A stretch of 64,000 nt of DNA from Petrosia ficiformis (GCA_947044365.1 OX345636.1:7708001-7772000), one strand, 5' to 3'. Positions 26,701 through 36,735 are shown, counted from the first letter of the stretch. Notes: generated from the letters alone by a model not told the origin. Numbers and translations are program-made.

Positions 26701-29700
26701 GGGAATCATGCACATCATTCAAATTTAAATTCAAGTACATGTACATGTGTATGTTGTAATGTCATCAAAATATCATATGACTAGATGTGTACATGTACTG
26801 TACATATGTTGAGAATCATCACTAATGACTATATACACTGTACATGTTCTGTACATAACAAGGAAAGGTGTGTCTTAATAACTATAAATCTCATCAAACA
26901 TTGTTTTGTTTATAATTACATACACATAATGTATATTACATGTATGTTAACCACACCCAGGGGTGTGCAACAGTCAGTCATGCAGGACATTGTCCAATAA
27001 ATCTAGTGAATGTCCGGTAAATTGAAACAAGAGTGGTGAAAATAGGCCAAAATGTCTGGCAGTTGGCTCACTATTTCCAGACCCCTGACCACACCCCTCA
27101 AGAATAATAATATTCATGAGCTAAAACGTTTAACACATATTTTACACAATCTTTTCAGTGTCTGTGTTCATAGTGATACACTGATACACACTATATAATG
27201 TTGATACTAATAATCAATACTCAGTAACGATTACTCCCTTTTGTATGTTATGTAAATAATTTTTTGTGTTTAATAGTATCCATGTAGTGTAATTCTCAAT
27301 TCTTGACCACTGTACATGTATATTCTCTATTTCCTGCATTAACGTACATGTATAGTCTCCCAGTTAGAATACTGAAGGAGATGGTCACTGGTATAGTATA
27401 TGACTAGTCTTTGTCATGCCAAAATGTAGAGCAGCAATAAAGGGTTGAAGACTATTTGTCTAAACGAGTGGAGCGCTGAGTCAAATCTGCCCTAGACCCC
27501 TATCTCACTCAGGAAGAAAACAAGAGCTTGTTGCCTTTCTAAACTAGGTATCAAGAATTAAGTTTGGCAAAACTAAAAGGAAACATTGGTTACCCATAGT
27601 GTTACAGAGTCCCTTCGTACTCTGTAACACTATGAGTTGTATATGATAAGATAGTTCTTTTTGTTAAAAAATCTGTATCTTTTTTTTAGCTTCAAATAAT
27701 ATATGAAGCTGAATATTTTCTGATTTACTATATAATGTTCATTATGATGGTTTTAAGACTATTTTCTAATAATATGCAGCAACAGAAGGTTGATATATGT
27801 TGTGGGCGAGAATGTGTTAATGCAAATATAATGCTGATCAAGAATAATTACATGGGTGAGTTTATTAACCTTATAGAGAATACAGTTAGAGGGTTAATAA
27901 TTGATGAAGTACAAGAAAGATCAATCTATCGTTGAGCATTCGTTTGGCACAACTCCTCCAATGTAATATACTGCAGTACAGTTGTGACTACATTCTTTGA
28001 TGGTCAACTATTGATGGATTACGCTACATGTGTGATAAACGGGTATACGTACATGTAATTGTTGATACAAGTTACATGTACATGTACATAAGTGTCACTT
28101 TGTTTGTATATCACTTGTTACATGCGACTTAGACACAGGAGTGTATCCACAAGATTTTGAGTTGTCTTATGCTAGGTAACAGTTTGTGGAAAACGTCTGG
28201 GGAACCCTGTCCACTTTGATGGTAAAATTAAAAGTGGGTGTAAATGATCCAACAGTGGCTGTGCCAGTATACATGACTTCATTACATCTGGCAATGAATA
28301 AAATTTCAGCACTTGTATCCAATTTGTGGTTTATACATGAATGGTCGGCAGCCTGTGTTGGGCCAATATATATTTCAAATATCGTTGACAAAGAGATTTC
28401 TGAGTTTGCATGATTTAGTTAATTGTAATTCTTGTTACTGTTGTAGTACTCTAGACTTGTGGTTTTTCGTACCAACAGGAATAGTTGATACATTCACACT
28501 ATGTTTGTGAACTGATCAAATGTAATTTTTATCAAATGTTTATTATTAGATGTTTTCTATAGTAAGCTCTATTTGGTTGTATTCAATTAGATAATTCACT
28601 ACACTTTTTACATATTAAATTTTAGTGGATTCCTTTACTAAATGGCCAAATAGCTTATAAACCTCATATACATACTTCAGTTCATGACTTGCGTATGAAC
28701 AGCAATTTTTGGGGGGGCCATTCCTACATAGACAGTACTACTATACTCTCTGATTATCAATAATAAAGATATGCAGGAGGTACGTATAAGTTTATAAATT
28801 AATATGTGCTATTTACAATTACCTGTTGGCAAAACAATTTTAGCCACTTTAAAACATAGTACATCATTACGAAGAAAGGCCGTATTTTTCACAGGATTAT
28901 AATCCACGTCAACATGAGAGATGAAGGTATGATATCCCCATCCTGTTGGTGCTCTGTCCCCTTCACTAACACGCTGAGATGAGGTTAGCGGTGTGTTGTT
29001 ATCAAAGGGAATTATATACTCCACATGACCTTTATCCTCCCTCCAGTTCATAAGTTGAATGGTGATGTCACCTTTGAATGGCCATTTCAGTTGTACATCA
29101 TACGCACCTTTCATTAAAAACAGACGAACTGAAACGTGTGTACCTTTTCCCTGGCCCACACCATTGGCATCAACTCTTATCTGCATTTTGTATCCACCTT
29201 TTCCAGTATAGAATGGTGTACTATACCAAATATTGTTGATTTTCTTGTGTTCAGTAAAATTGGTCATGTTTATTATAAATGGTGGAATAGCATGAGATGA
29301 CATTGTAGTTTTAGGAGGAGGTGGATACCAAATGGGAACTACAATTCCTGTAATAAAATAATCAACTGGTTATTAATTATATTTTAATAATTATAGTACT
29401 TGTAAGTAACTACTATATGCTATCAAACTGTGTTAATATTATTTTTTATGAAACACACGTTCAAAGGAATTACCTGATTAGTGTGTATAGGTAATATCAC
29501 AATGGTTGAATTGTCAGTAATAAACTAGGAATGACCTAAATCATCAAAACCGGGCAACATGTACCAATGGTGCTGGCTGGTTTGCACATAATTACATAAC
29601 CAAAACAATTCATGATTTATAGGCAATGATTGCCTTATAGCTATGTACTGATATTGTGTGCATTCTGTACTGGATTACATGGCTTATAGTACTGTACTGG

Positions 29701-32700
29701 CAGTGATTGCCTTATAGTAATATACTTACATTGTGTGGATTGTGTACTGGCTTATACATGTCTTATAGTAATGTACTGACAATGTATGCTTTATGGTATT
29801 GTACTTGCAGTGTGTGCCACTTCGTTGTGTGAAGGCAATACATTTTTTATATTAGTAGTTATTGCAATGCATGCTGCTTGCAGATTTAGACATGGTGGTG
29901 GGCAATGTTTGCCACTTAGATTTGTAGGTAATACACGCCTTAGTGTAAATTAATGAGCAATGAACACAATTTCTTGGCATACACTGTCTATGAAGCAATA
30001 ACGGGTATGAATTGGACATGAATTACTACAAGGTAAATTCGTATAAATTCAGGTAAATTTATGGCCAGTAGCCCACAAATTTACCTGAACGCATGCATAC
30101 ATGCATTTGCTCATCAATACAAATAAGTATATGCATTGTCTGGAAATCAGTAAGTGCCAAGTGTATGCTGGGGCCACCAGCCATATTGCTCAATGGATTA
30201 TATGAAACATCAAGTAGCTAACTTTTGTGGGCTGTTGTAGTAGGTTTTAATAGGGATTGTAGATCAACTAGTTGTAAGCACAATCTAATGGAGATGCCTT
30301 GATTGCGTTAGAGTGTGTGTTACCAACATTCCATCAACGTTTAGTAAATTCACATTAGAGTACTGGATTAGTAAATCACCATTATAGTACTGAGTGGTGA
30401 ATGCACATACAGTCCCCAATTCTTAGTCATGTGCAATATGCTAGTCTTGCTCTGTTTCATTACTATTGTATGTTATTTAACATTCTACATTCCATGGTTG
30501 TCTGTGATTGATGGTTGTCTGTGATTGTAGCTATAATTTGTTGACAAAGCTAGGCAACACCCACTGGCTGGTTTTCTGCCAAAAATTCATGAACTCTTGA
30601 ATCAAACATGTATGATACCCACACAACCACCATGAAGGGTGTTACCCGACCAGTCCCATTACTTACAAGCATTATCATAATTATTCAAGTTATTAATTAT
30701 CTGGCATTTTTATATAATAAGTCAATAAAAGCAATATGAGAACATCACTTGATGCATGTATGTGAAAAACAATTCAATAAAGAAAAAAAGGGAGGGGGAA
30801 GGGAAATAGTATGTTTAAACATTTTGATACTTCTTAATTAAGAGATCTAGAACAGGTTCATGTGCCATTAATACCACTATTGACTTTGGTGTCTGTCTTA
30901 AACTGGTCCATTACTGATGCTTTGATTGTTAATGTAATATATATTGGACCAGACAGTGATATCTTTGTATAAAGGGTGACGTTTGAGATAAACATGTTCA
31001 ACAATGAGGGAACCCATTTATCTGATCTAAGACCATTGAAGGCTAAACAAACTAGATATAAGGATTGATTTGAGATGTCCAACAGTCATTAATCAAGGCA
31101 GACTTTCTCCCACCTGAAGTACAACAGCATATTATACTTATTATTTGGTTTACTTATACCTTTAAAAAGATGTTGTAGAACTTATTTCAAGCAGAATGCG
31201 TAGCTTCTGACAAGCATCTTTCCTGATCTGTAGACCTTGAGGCTCGAGCACACGTTCTACGTATAATGTACCATGCCATTAATTGACCAATCCCCCTGGA
31301 ATGATGCATTTTCTTTAATTGCATATACAACTTATAATCGCATATGCATATGTAACATGAACAATGTTATAATATATAAACATACATTGAACCCATGGAA
31401 AAAGACCATAATTGTTTTGTCATGGAAGGACATTTCTAACTATTGTATCCTCTGTGTTTTGAGCCCAAGTAATGTAATACAATTTGTTTTGATGTAGCTG
31501 CAATACAATGCAAATTAATGTAACTGTTAGTTGTGAAATTTTAATATGTGATGCTAGTGGATGACTATTAAATATGTCTTAATTGTTGTGTACTTGTCTG
31601 ATATGCAGTGGTGCACCTGAATTGTAATTACAGTTGGTGTATAGAATGTCTATCATACTCACAGTTCACTTGTTATAAATGTACTTTATTGTTACATTTT
31701 AGCATTCTCACTTCATCATGTACATAACTATTTATTACAATAATAATTATACATGTACAATACCTTTCATTTGTGATAACTGTTGTTTCAATTGTAGTAT
31801 TCTACGGGAATTGTGTAAATCATTGGCTTGTAGTTGTGCTAGTAGTTATTCGTGATCTCTGTTTATTTTCTCATCTAGCTTCCTCAGTTCTGTGAGCTCT
31901 TCTTCCATCAGCTGGTGTAGCTTATCTGCCCTTTCGCGTACCATTTTAAACTCCCTCATCATTTCTTCCTTGCCTTCCATGAACTCATGTTCCATTTCTC
32001 TTCCATATCTCTCATAAGCTTCTTCTAATATCTCTTCACACTCTTCCTCTGTAACATCCTCTAGTAACATCGTCAGCTCATCTGGAACTGTCTGGACTAT
32101 TTCTTTTCTGCTTGCTTCAACCTTCTCTTGCAGCATATCGATTTCCTCTTGTATTATATTGGTTTCACTAATTGTCTCCTCCACATATAGACACTCATTA
32201 GTAAGGTGTCTCTCTAGATCACCCAGCTCTCCCACCCATTCACACCCTTTCTCATTGTTTGTACAACGAAGTCTCAATTTCAATAGTTCACCATGTTGTT
32301 TTCTATTAAATATGTTAGCATACTCTTTTGTATTACAAGAGGGACATGACTGTTTATTTGCTCTAGTATGGTCTATACACACCTGAAAATATCAATCATT
32401 ATAATAGTAATTAATATTATTAGTTGTGATTTGTTTATATATAAATTATGATTATTTTCATGTTGTACTGAGTATTCTATATACATGTATGTTACTGTGC
32501 AAGCGAAAATCTTATTTGAATTTCACGTTTTTTGTTGAACTGCTCATTTCTCAGTCGACTAGTGCCAGAATTTAACTAAATTCTGTATCTAAGCAGTTAT
32601 CTTAGTGAGTTGAAAGTTTTATTAGTTTTGCTAATAAGATGACTGAAAAATATCACCAATTTTGACAAAAATTAAAAATCATTTAAGACTGTTTCTTTTT

Positions 32701-33059
32701 TTTTTTTGGCATACACAGTCTGGAGCTCACAGCCCTTGATAATGTGTTTCAAGAGCAGAAAAAACAGCACTATAATGTTACAATAAGCATGAGGTACATG
32801 TATGTGTAGTATTTAAATTATAATTCTGTACAATAATAATTATCATTTTGGATTAGTTCACTGGTTAGAATTCTTCATAATAATGATAATTATACTTTAC
32901 CTGACAAATAGGAGTTCCACAACACACATGTGGTTCTCTGACTACTAACAGACACACTGGACAATGAGGTGATTCTGGAGGAAGATCAAGAAAGAGATGA
33001 TCTTCATATCCACCAGTAGGTAGTGATTCATAAACAGTGATATTAGAAATAGCCATCAT
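17206..33059 (-). CDS. TRAF-like gene: RING, TRAF zinc finger, coiled coil, three MATH domains (5 exons, one internal stop)
   Basis: Proposed join, minus strand: 33059-32901, 32382-31764, 29347-28823, 18619-18104, 17726-17206, about 779 codons plus stop. All junctions have AG acceptors and GT donors and the phases agree (0,1,1,1). TRAF proteins are cytosolic adaptors and often RING E3 ligases downstream of TNF/TLR/IL-1-type receptors. The RING and zinc finger act in ubiquitin signalling, the coiled coil oligomerises, and the MATH (TRAF-C) domain binds receptor tails or adaptors. Typical TRAFs carry one MATH domain; three in series is unusual. One in-frame TAA lies at 31846-31848 (codon 232), before all MATH domains, so as read the product is RING + zinc finger + part of the coiled coil. 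The intron between the first and second MATH exons is about 10 kb and full of repeats. No transcript evidence is available; the last two exons could belong to a separate transcript. Confidence 0.8.
18104..18619 (-). CDS. TRAF-like gene exon 4: second MATH domain
   Basis: Acceptor AG at 18621-18620, donor GTAATA after 18104, phase 1 at both ends, 516 nt. The linker TDIPTWYIRPE is followed by PPCTITMFNYNEHKRVGDQW and the family core GYKLQLEVQANG, SVGARHMKGENDE, IAIQLLNWREDKGHVE and DTLCFRVSKVIIHTG. The last six codons before the donor resemble the end of exon 3 and the end of exon 5, where a stop replaces the donor. Confidence 0.85.
18625..20070. other. Intron of the TRAF-like gene, AT-rich
   Basis: No exon-like frame or recognised repeat. 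Confidence 0.5.
20075..20880 (+). repeat. Repeat unit T, copy 1, with tRNA-like head
   Basis: Aligns with 21694-22620. Contains CTGACTAGATACCAG and a B box GGTTCAATCCC (20158-20168); the A-box part is shortened relative to copy 2. Then comes an array of ATACATGTACATGTA / GGTGTTTAGTATTGATATTG units, and a tail GTAAGTGATCCAACAGTAGC-like section ending TTTTGTAAACTTTATTTT. Confidence 0.75.
20881..21693. other. Intronic, nothing recognised
   Basis: No gene or clear repeat seen. Confidence 0.45.
21694..22625 (+). repeat. Repeat unit T, copy 2, with tRNA-like head
   Basis: Better preserved head: GGTGGCTCAGATAGT (A box region), CTGACTAGATACCAG and GGTTCAATCCC (21784-21794), as in tRNA-derived SINEs. 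An internal array of about 80-90 bp units (TATACATGTACATGTATAGG, TGTTTAGTATTGATATTGTA) has one unit more than copy 1. Confidence 0.75.
22640..22815 (-). pseudogene. Ty3/gypsy reverse transcriptase fragment (palm, YIDD)
   Basis: On the minus strand this translates to a gypsy RT palm with CYIDDILVSGSTLTHYLESL and following EEVLKRIADEGV, ending in a stop after a few further codons. Next to it the continuation of the same protein is on the plus strand, so the relic is internally inverted. Confidence 0.8.
22850..22998 (+). pseudogene. Ty3/gypsy RT thumb/connection fragment, interrupted
   Basis: Plus-strand reading VEYLGYVIDEKGLH, stop, DKKLEAIRNAPVP, stop, NVQQMRFLLGLVYYN is the region that follows the palm in gypsy polymerases. 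The frame resumes after the MITE at 22999-23489. Confidence 0.8.
22999..23489 (+). mobile_element. MITE with 5-bp target duplication (hAT5-like)
   Basis: Ends CAGTGCTGCAT / ATGCAGCACTG and flanked by ACAAT at 22994-22998 and 23490-23494. Taking out the element and one ACAAT restores the gypsy reading frame across the site, which fixes the boundaries. Inside, two arms of about 80 bp (23096-23180 and 23199-23275) are inverted relative to each other with a short spacer, so the transcript would fold into a long hairpin. Five-base duplications are known for a subset of hAT elements. No transposase. Confidence 0.82.
23495..23553 (+). pseudogene. Ty3/gypsy fragment continuing after the MITE
   Basis: Reads GKCFPNLASVLYPLLTL, the segment that follows the RT thumb in gypsy polymerases, in frame with 22850-22998 once the MITE is removed. 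Confidence 0.75.
23554..23890 (+). repeat. Interspersed repeat R1, copy 2
   Basis: Best match to copy 1 (245-600); begins GAGCTTGTTTTACAAA directly after the gypsy fragment. Confidence 0.75.
23895..24168 (-). CDS. Unrecognised N-terminal coding fragment
   Basis: ATG at 24168 opens a frame MASIKKTKGVSIPP... of about 90 codons, rich in S, T, E, K and R, with a run resembling ESKALLDELQSFIKCSEKY. It then enters repeat R1 without a clear donor site. It may be a gag-like start of a decayed element or a truncated host exon. No family assignment. Confidence 0.3.
24170..25030. other. Intronic, nothing recognised
   Basis: AT-rich; no gene seen. CATATATACTGTAATTATTT near 24370 resembles 8890 and 9022. 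Confidence 0.45.
25040..25600. repeat. Cluster of AAGCACTT / AAGTGCTT octamers
   Basis: At least a dozen near-identical octamers on both strands within 560 bp, irregularly spaced, so many hairpins are possible. One minus-strand 67-codon frame here is a by-product. Confidence 0.6.
25728..26176 (-). mobile_element. MITE family M2 copy
   Basis: Ends CATCCCTATGATTGCTTT and AAAGCAATCATAGGGATG (perfect 18-bp inverted ends). Contains GCGCGTTCTTTTACGCGCC, ATTAATTGACCGAGCCCCC and ACTTCCTTAACTAC, the complements of the same landmarks at 54264-54752. Non-coding. Confidence 0.8.
26180..27590. other. Intronic, nothing recognised
   Basis: Several short AT-rich frames without similarity; no repeat structure seen. 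Confidence 0.45.
27595..27634. repeat. Perfect 16-bp stem, 8-nt loop hairpin
   Basis: CATAGTGTTACAGAGT and its exact reverse complement separated by CCCTTCGT. It lies in the intron of the TRAF-like gene. Confidence 0.85.
28020..28415 (+). repeat. Repeat unit T, copy 3 (tail only)
   Basis: Matches the tail of copies 1 and 2: TTGTTGATACAAGT, AAGTGTCACTTTGTTTGTAT, AATGATCCAACAGTGGCTG, GTATACATGACTT, CAATTTGTGGTTTATACATG and GAGATTTCTGAG. The minus strand has a 75-codon open frame (28167-28391) whose partial equivalents survive in copy 2. Confidence 0.7.
28823..29347 (-). CDS. TRAF-like gene exon 3: first MATH domain
   Basis: Acceptor CAG at 29350-29348, donor GTAATT after 28823, phase 1 at both ends, 525 nt. 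The protein begins with a short linker (VPIWYPPPPK) and then has MATH hallmarks in order: FTEHK, GGYKMQIRVDANG, GTHVSVRLFLMKG, LKWPF, ITIQLMNWREDKGHVE and a C-terminal DVLCFKVAKI strand. It is the most diverged of the MATH copies. Being symmetrical in phase, it could be skipped or duplicated without a frame change. Confidence 0.85.
29350..30880. other. Intron of the TRAF-like gene
   Basis: Contains a loose series of CTTATAGTAATGTACTGACA-like phrases (29630-29820). No exon seen. Confidence 0.45.
30890..31430 (-). mobile_element. MITE family M2, decayed copy
   Basis: Matches 25728-26176 at AACAGCATATTATACTTATT, ATCTGTAGACCTTGAGGCTC, CACGTTCTACG, ATTAATTGACCAATCCCCC and GAACCCATGGAAAAAGACCA. 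The ends are too diverged to define. Confidence 0.55.
31764..32382 (-). CDS. TRAF-like gene exon 2: RING end, TRAF zinc finger, coiled coil, with in-frame TAA
   Basis: The acceptor CAG lies at 32385-32383. The first codons complete the RING (C-x2-D-H, then CPSC). A TRAF-type zinc finger follows (CTNNEKGCEW...LERHLTNEC), then about 110 residues rich in E, K, L and M with heptad character. A TAA at 31846-31848 interrupts the frame, but the same frame continues for 28 codons with the same coiled-coil composition (LLAQLQ..., LKQQLSQMK). It then reaches a good donor (AAAG before GTATTG) in phase 1, which fits exon 3. A Gln codon CAA changed to TAA is the simplest explanation; an assembly error is possible. 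Confidence 0.82.
32901..33059 (-). CDS. TRAF-like gene exon 1: start and first half of RING finger
   Basis: Fifty-three codons from ATG (a second ATG follows immediately). The exon holds the start of a RING finger: a CPVC pair at about residues 35-38, then a CCGTPIC segment. It ends in CAG followed by the donor GTAAAG at 32900-32895, phase 0. The open frame that continues past this point is intronic read-through. The position usually occupied by the RING histidine after CG is threonine here, with an extra cysteine just before, so metal binding may be altered or re-registered. Confidence 0.8.
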
Positions 33060-33630
33060 AGGAAGTGTAGTATACTATGACACACCCAAACTACCTAATC
33101 TAGTTATGTATTTCACACTCTACTATTATCTAATCATAAGTGTACACTCAACATCATGAAAAGATAGTCATCTTTACTATAATTATATCATTATTAGAAA
33201 TACGAAATGTAATATTGAAATTAGTATGACACAAACTGCAATAGATAAATTTCCTATCATTGATTTAGTATTATTGAATAATACATTATACACATTATAA
33301 CAAGATTAAAGGCAGTACAGTGAGCATTTAGTATTCATTATAATATTATATTATCTTGAAGTTGATTGTAGTCCATCTCTAGGTCAATATCAGATGCTGT
33401 ATATATAATTATGATAGGGTTATAATAATTATATTTATTTTGAAAATCATTTTTCTTACTTTCAAATGTGTATTGTTGATGATGAATATCTTGAGAAAAA
33501 TATCTTGTATATCTGAAAATTATTACTATAAAGTATAATGAGAATTTATTATAGTATATTATAATTATAATGCATTATAATACCATGGTACATGGGTAAT
33601 ACTATGTGGCTCATAAGAAGAGGTAATTAC
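33060..33630. other. Upstream of the TRAF-like gene
   Basis: AT-rich; would hold the promoter of the minus-strand gene. I see no confident TATA box or other element. Confidence 0.4.
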
Positions 33631-33633
33631 TTT

Positions 33634-33963
33634 ACAGTTTACATAAAGGGAATACTTGTCTCCAGTTTCAAGTGTTAGAGTACATAATTCAAGTGTACTA
33701 AGTGTTTGTTTTCAGTTTGTCTTCTTCCTACATCACTTGTAAAACAGTTTACATAAAGGGAATACTTGTCTCCAGTTTCAAGTGTTAGAGTACATAATTC
33801 AAGTGTACTAAGTGTTTGTTTTCAGTTTGTCTTCTTCCTACATCACTTGTAAAACAGTTTACATAAAGGGAATACTTGTCTCCAGTTTCAAGTGTTAGAG
33901 TACATAATTCAAGTGTACTAAGTGTTTGTTTTCAGTTTGTCTTCTTCCTACATCACTTGTAAA
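33634..33963. repeat. Tandem repeat, about 110 bp unit, three near-identical copies
   Basis: Unit begins ACAGTTTACATAAAGGGAAT and ends CTTCCTACATCACTTGTAA. I find no differences between copies 2 and 3, which implies recent amplification (or an assembly collapse/expansion). Confidence 0.92.
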
Positions 33964-34664
33964 GACTTCCTTTTGTGAACATTAATTAATTAATTGCATT
34001 CCATTGACAAATTTGATAATCACCATGGAGATATCTCCCTAGTTTTACAGCCTATGATGTCTTGGGCATCAGCCCTCAACCTCATTTCCCACAGATGGTA
34101 TAAGTCTGTAATCTACCTCTCACTTGATTATTATTTGTACAATAGCTTAATTAATAAAATTGAGAATATTTTATGGCATGACTAATTGCATAAGTATAAT
34201 GAGTATTACCAAAAATAATATAAATTCATTTGAAAATTATGTCAAATAATCCATAATAGAAATATGGAAATAAGGGATGGATTACTGTTCTATTTTAACC
34301 CCTACCATGTAACCCTAAAATTTAAGATAGATTGAAGACTGCTTTGGTATACATCATATTTGCGATATTCTTATACCTTGAATATAATCACATGTTACCT
34401 AACGGAACTTTTCATGTTATCGATCCTCCAATTAATATATTCCTTATTTGAAATGAGTGGTAGTATTATCTGTATAATAATTATGATATCATACTTATTA
34501 ATATGTCAGGATAAACCTGAATATCAGCAGTATCAGGTGATCAATACTCAATATCTTTTGAATACCTAGCTTATCACACTATAAACTGTATGATATTACA
34601 TACAAAACAGTTTGGTCAGTGAGTTTGTTATCTCAGTTACAATTTATAGTATCTCATTTATAAT

Positions 34665-34990
34665 ATAATTCAAGTGTTATATTACTATACTATCAGTACA
34701 TACAGTAATACACATAATATATCATATATAATATAATTCAAGTGTTAGTATATTATATTACTATACTATCAGTACATATAGTAATACACATAATATATCA
34801 TATATAATATAATTCAAGTGTTAGTATATTATATTACTATACTATTAGTACATATAGTAATACACATAATATATCATATATAATATAATTCAAGTGTTAG
34901 TATATTATATTACTATACTATCAGTACATAATTATAGTAATACATATAATATATCATTTATACAGCATACTAATAGTAATACAATGTAAA
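34665..34990. repeat. Tandem repeat, about 72 bp unit, four copies
   Basis: Unit includes ATATAATTCAAGTGTTAGTA, TATTATATTACTATACTATC and AGTACATATAGTAATACACA. Confidence 0.9.
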
Positions 34991-35025
34991 TAGCATATTA
35001 CCTGTGCTGTATCATCCTCAGCTTT

Positions 35026-35565
35026 TATCAATTATCAGTAATGATTGTGTATAGTATTGTTGTTGTATTTGACATATTGTTGTAGTATATTGTACATGTC
35101 TGTACAATTATTGTAGCCCTTATAATGTATGTAAGATAGATGGCTATTCTATATTTAGTACATTCTATATTTAGCTACCAGTAAGTATAAATGATTTTGT
35201 TTAGAAGAGAATCTTTTCAGTGTTAAGTCAATAATACCACATGGTGGCAGAGGTGTGCTATGGCCCAGTTACAATTACAACCTCCAGAATTATTTAATTT
35301 TCGAAATCCGGATGATTGGACGAGATTGTAAAGACACTTCGAACAGTTTCGTGTAGCATCTGAACTAGTACGACGCATCTGAACAGATCAGCACAACTAC
35401 TCTACTGTTTAGGAGAAGAAGCTGAAGCAATCTGAATATCAGCAAATATTACTGAAGTTGAGAGAAAGGTCTATGATACAATCATTGTGAAACTTGATGC
35501 CTTTTTCAAAGTTCGGAGGAACATTATTTTTGAACGAGCAAGATTCAAAAGAGAAATAATCAACT
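35026..35565 (+). pseudogene. Ty3/gypsy 5' relic: LTR end, primer-binding-like site, broken gag
   Basis: A TGGTGGCAGAGG stretch at 35243-35254 looks like a primer binding site after an LTR. It is followed by an ATG and a gag-like reading (MAQLQLQPPELFNFRNPDDW), then a stop, then shifted-frame pieces such as HFEQFRVASEL and ERKVYDTIIVKLDAFF. The LTR boundary is not defined. Confidence 0.65.
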
Positions 35566-35574
35566 GCTAATATG

Positions 35575-35790
35575 TAGTTGGCTCCTTTTGAAGTTGAATA
35601 AATCTGATCCTACTCTTTGCCATGGGTAGACTGGTAATGGAGATGGAATCATTGACTCCTTACGTGGTTTGTAGTCTATGGCACAGGTAGAATACTGCTT
35701 AACAATGTGGTTGATTTCATTGAGAAGTCCAGGCCACTACACTGATGTGTTGGCACGTAGACGACATCTTTGAATTCCCTGATTTCCTTT
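35575..35790 (-). pseudogene. Ty3/gypsy integrase fragment
   Basis: Minus-strand reading includes NQGIQRCRLRANTSVWWPGL, then a zinc-finger cysteine pair (CAI..), then PRKESMIPSPLPVYPWQRVG and SDLFNFK: the end of the integrase zinc finger and the start of the catalytic core. It points opposite to the gag relic beside it, so the pieces come from different insertions or an inversion. Confidence 0.75.
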
Positions 35791-36327
35791 ATTTTTACCA
35801 ACAAAAGTCACAACTTGCTGGTTAAATATTGTTTTGTGTACATGTTTCAGCTTGACATTTTCAAAAACAATTTTTAGCACTGATTTCTGTACAAAATATA
35901 CATGTACATGTGCATGTGTATTTACATCTTCTAGATGTTAGCGATAGTTGACCTCTGTGTAGGGTGTATTGAGACAGGAGAGAGCAAACGTGATGCATTA
36001 GAAAGGAAGGAGGTATGTTGTACATGTACATGTATGTGTGTATGATAGTCAAATATTTTTTTATTAAATGACCACACCCATATGTGATAGACTATTTATA
36101 CATAATTTAAGCTTCTCTTAAAATTTAATCGACGGTTATTATGTATAGTTAGTAATAAAATGTAAACTTGTGGTAGTACATATTATAATAAGTAAAGGAA
36201 CTGAAACAACTATAACCTCATTATTTAGTAACATGATGACAATATTAACTACACATTTAGTACATATACAAAATATATTTATTCTCAATTTAGTAGATGT
36301 GGCAATTAAGATTAAATTACATGTACA

Positions 36328-36352
36328 TGTGGGTTCGAATCCCACCTGAGGC
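36328..36352 (+). other. tRNA-like 3' half (T arm)
   Basis: GTGGG-TTCGAAT-CCCAC forms a perfect T stem-loop with a B box (GGTTCGAATCC), followed by CTGAGGCA. I find no matching 5' half upstream, so this is a tRNA fragment or SINE remnant. Confidence 0.55.
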
Positions 36353-36386
36353 AACTCTCATTTTCATTTTTCCATTGCCTCAGGTG

Positions 36387-36421
<35 letters not shown>
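36387..36421. repeat. (CTTT)n microsatellite
   Basis: Tetranucleotide run. Confidence 0.9.
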
Positions 36422-36534
36422 ACATCTCCAATAACATCATGTACATCACTGTTTTCCCAACAAAATATACAGGAAAATTTGTGTTCCTAGCATGCTAGCA
36501 ATACGCATAGACAAACACACACTACAAACAAACA

Positions 36535-36735
36535 AGCAGCCACAATGGCTTCATTAAATACAGCCACAAAGGCTTAGAAAATATTATATAGAGCAGCCAC
36601 TTAATAACAATCAGCCACAATGGCTTAGAAAAATAACAATCAGCCACCATAATGTAAAAAATGAGCGCCCATAACGGCTTAGAAAATAAGCAGCCACAAT
36701 GGCTTGGAAAATAAGCAGCCAGAATTGCTAAGTCT
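36535..36735. repeat. Degenerate tandem repeat built on CAGCCACAATGGCTTAG
   Basis: About eight imperfect units of 20-35 bp. The core CAGCCACAATGGCT is nearly self-complementary (AGCCA..TGGCT). Confidence 0.8.

Noticed and set aside
27735..27935. 66-codon plus-strand frame with ICCGRECVNAN as a zinc-binding exon
   Set aside because: Short, in an intron of the opposite strand, with only weak splice-like edges and no family resemblance.
36300..36355. Complete tRNA at the T-arm-like sequence
   Set aside because: Only the 3' half is present; no matching acceptor strand or D arm upstream.
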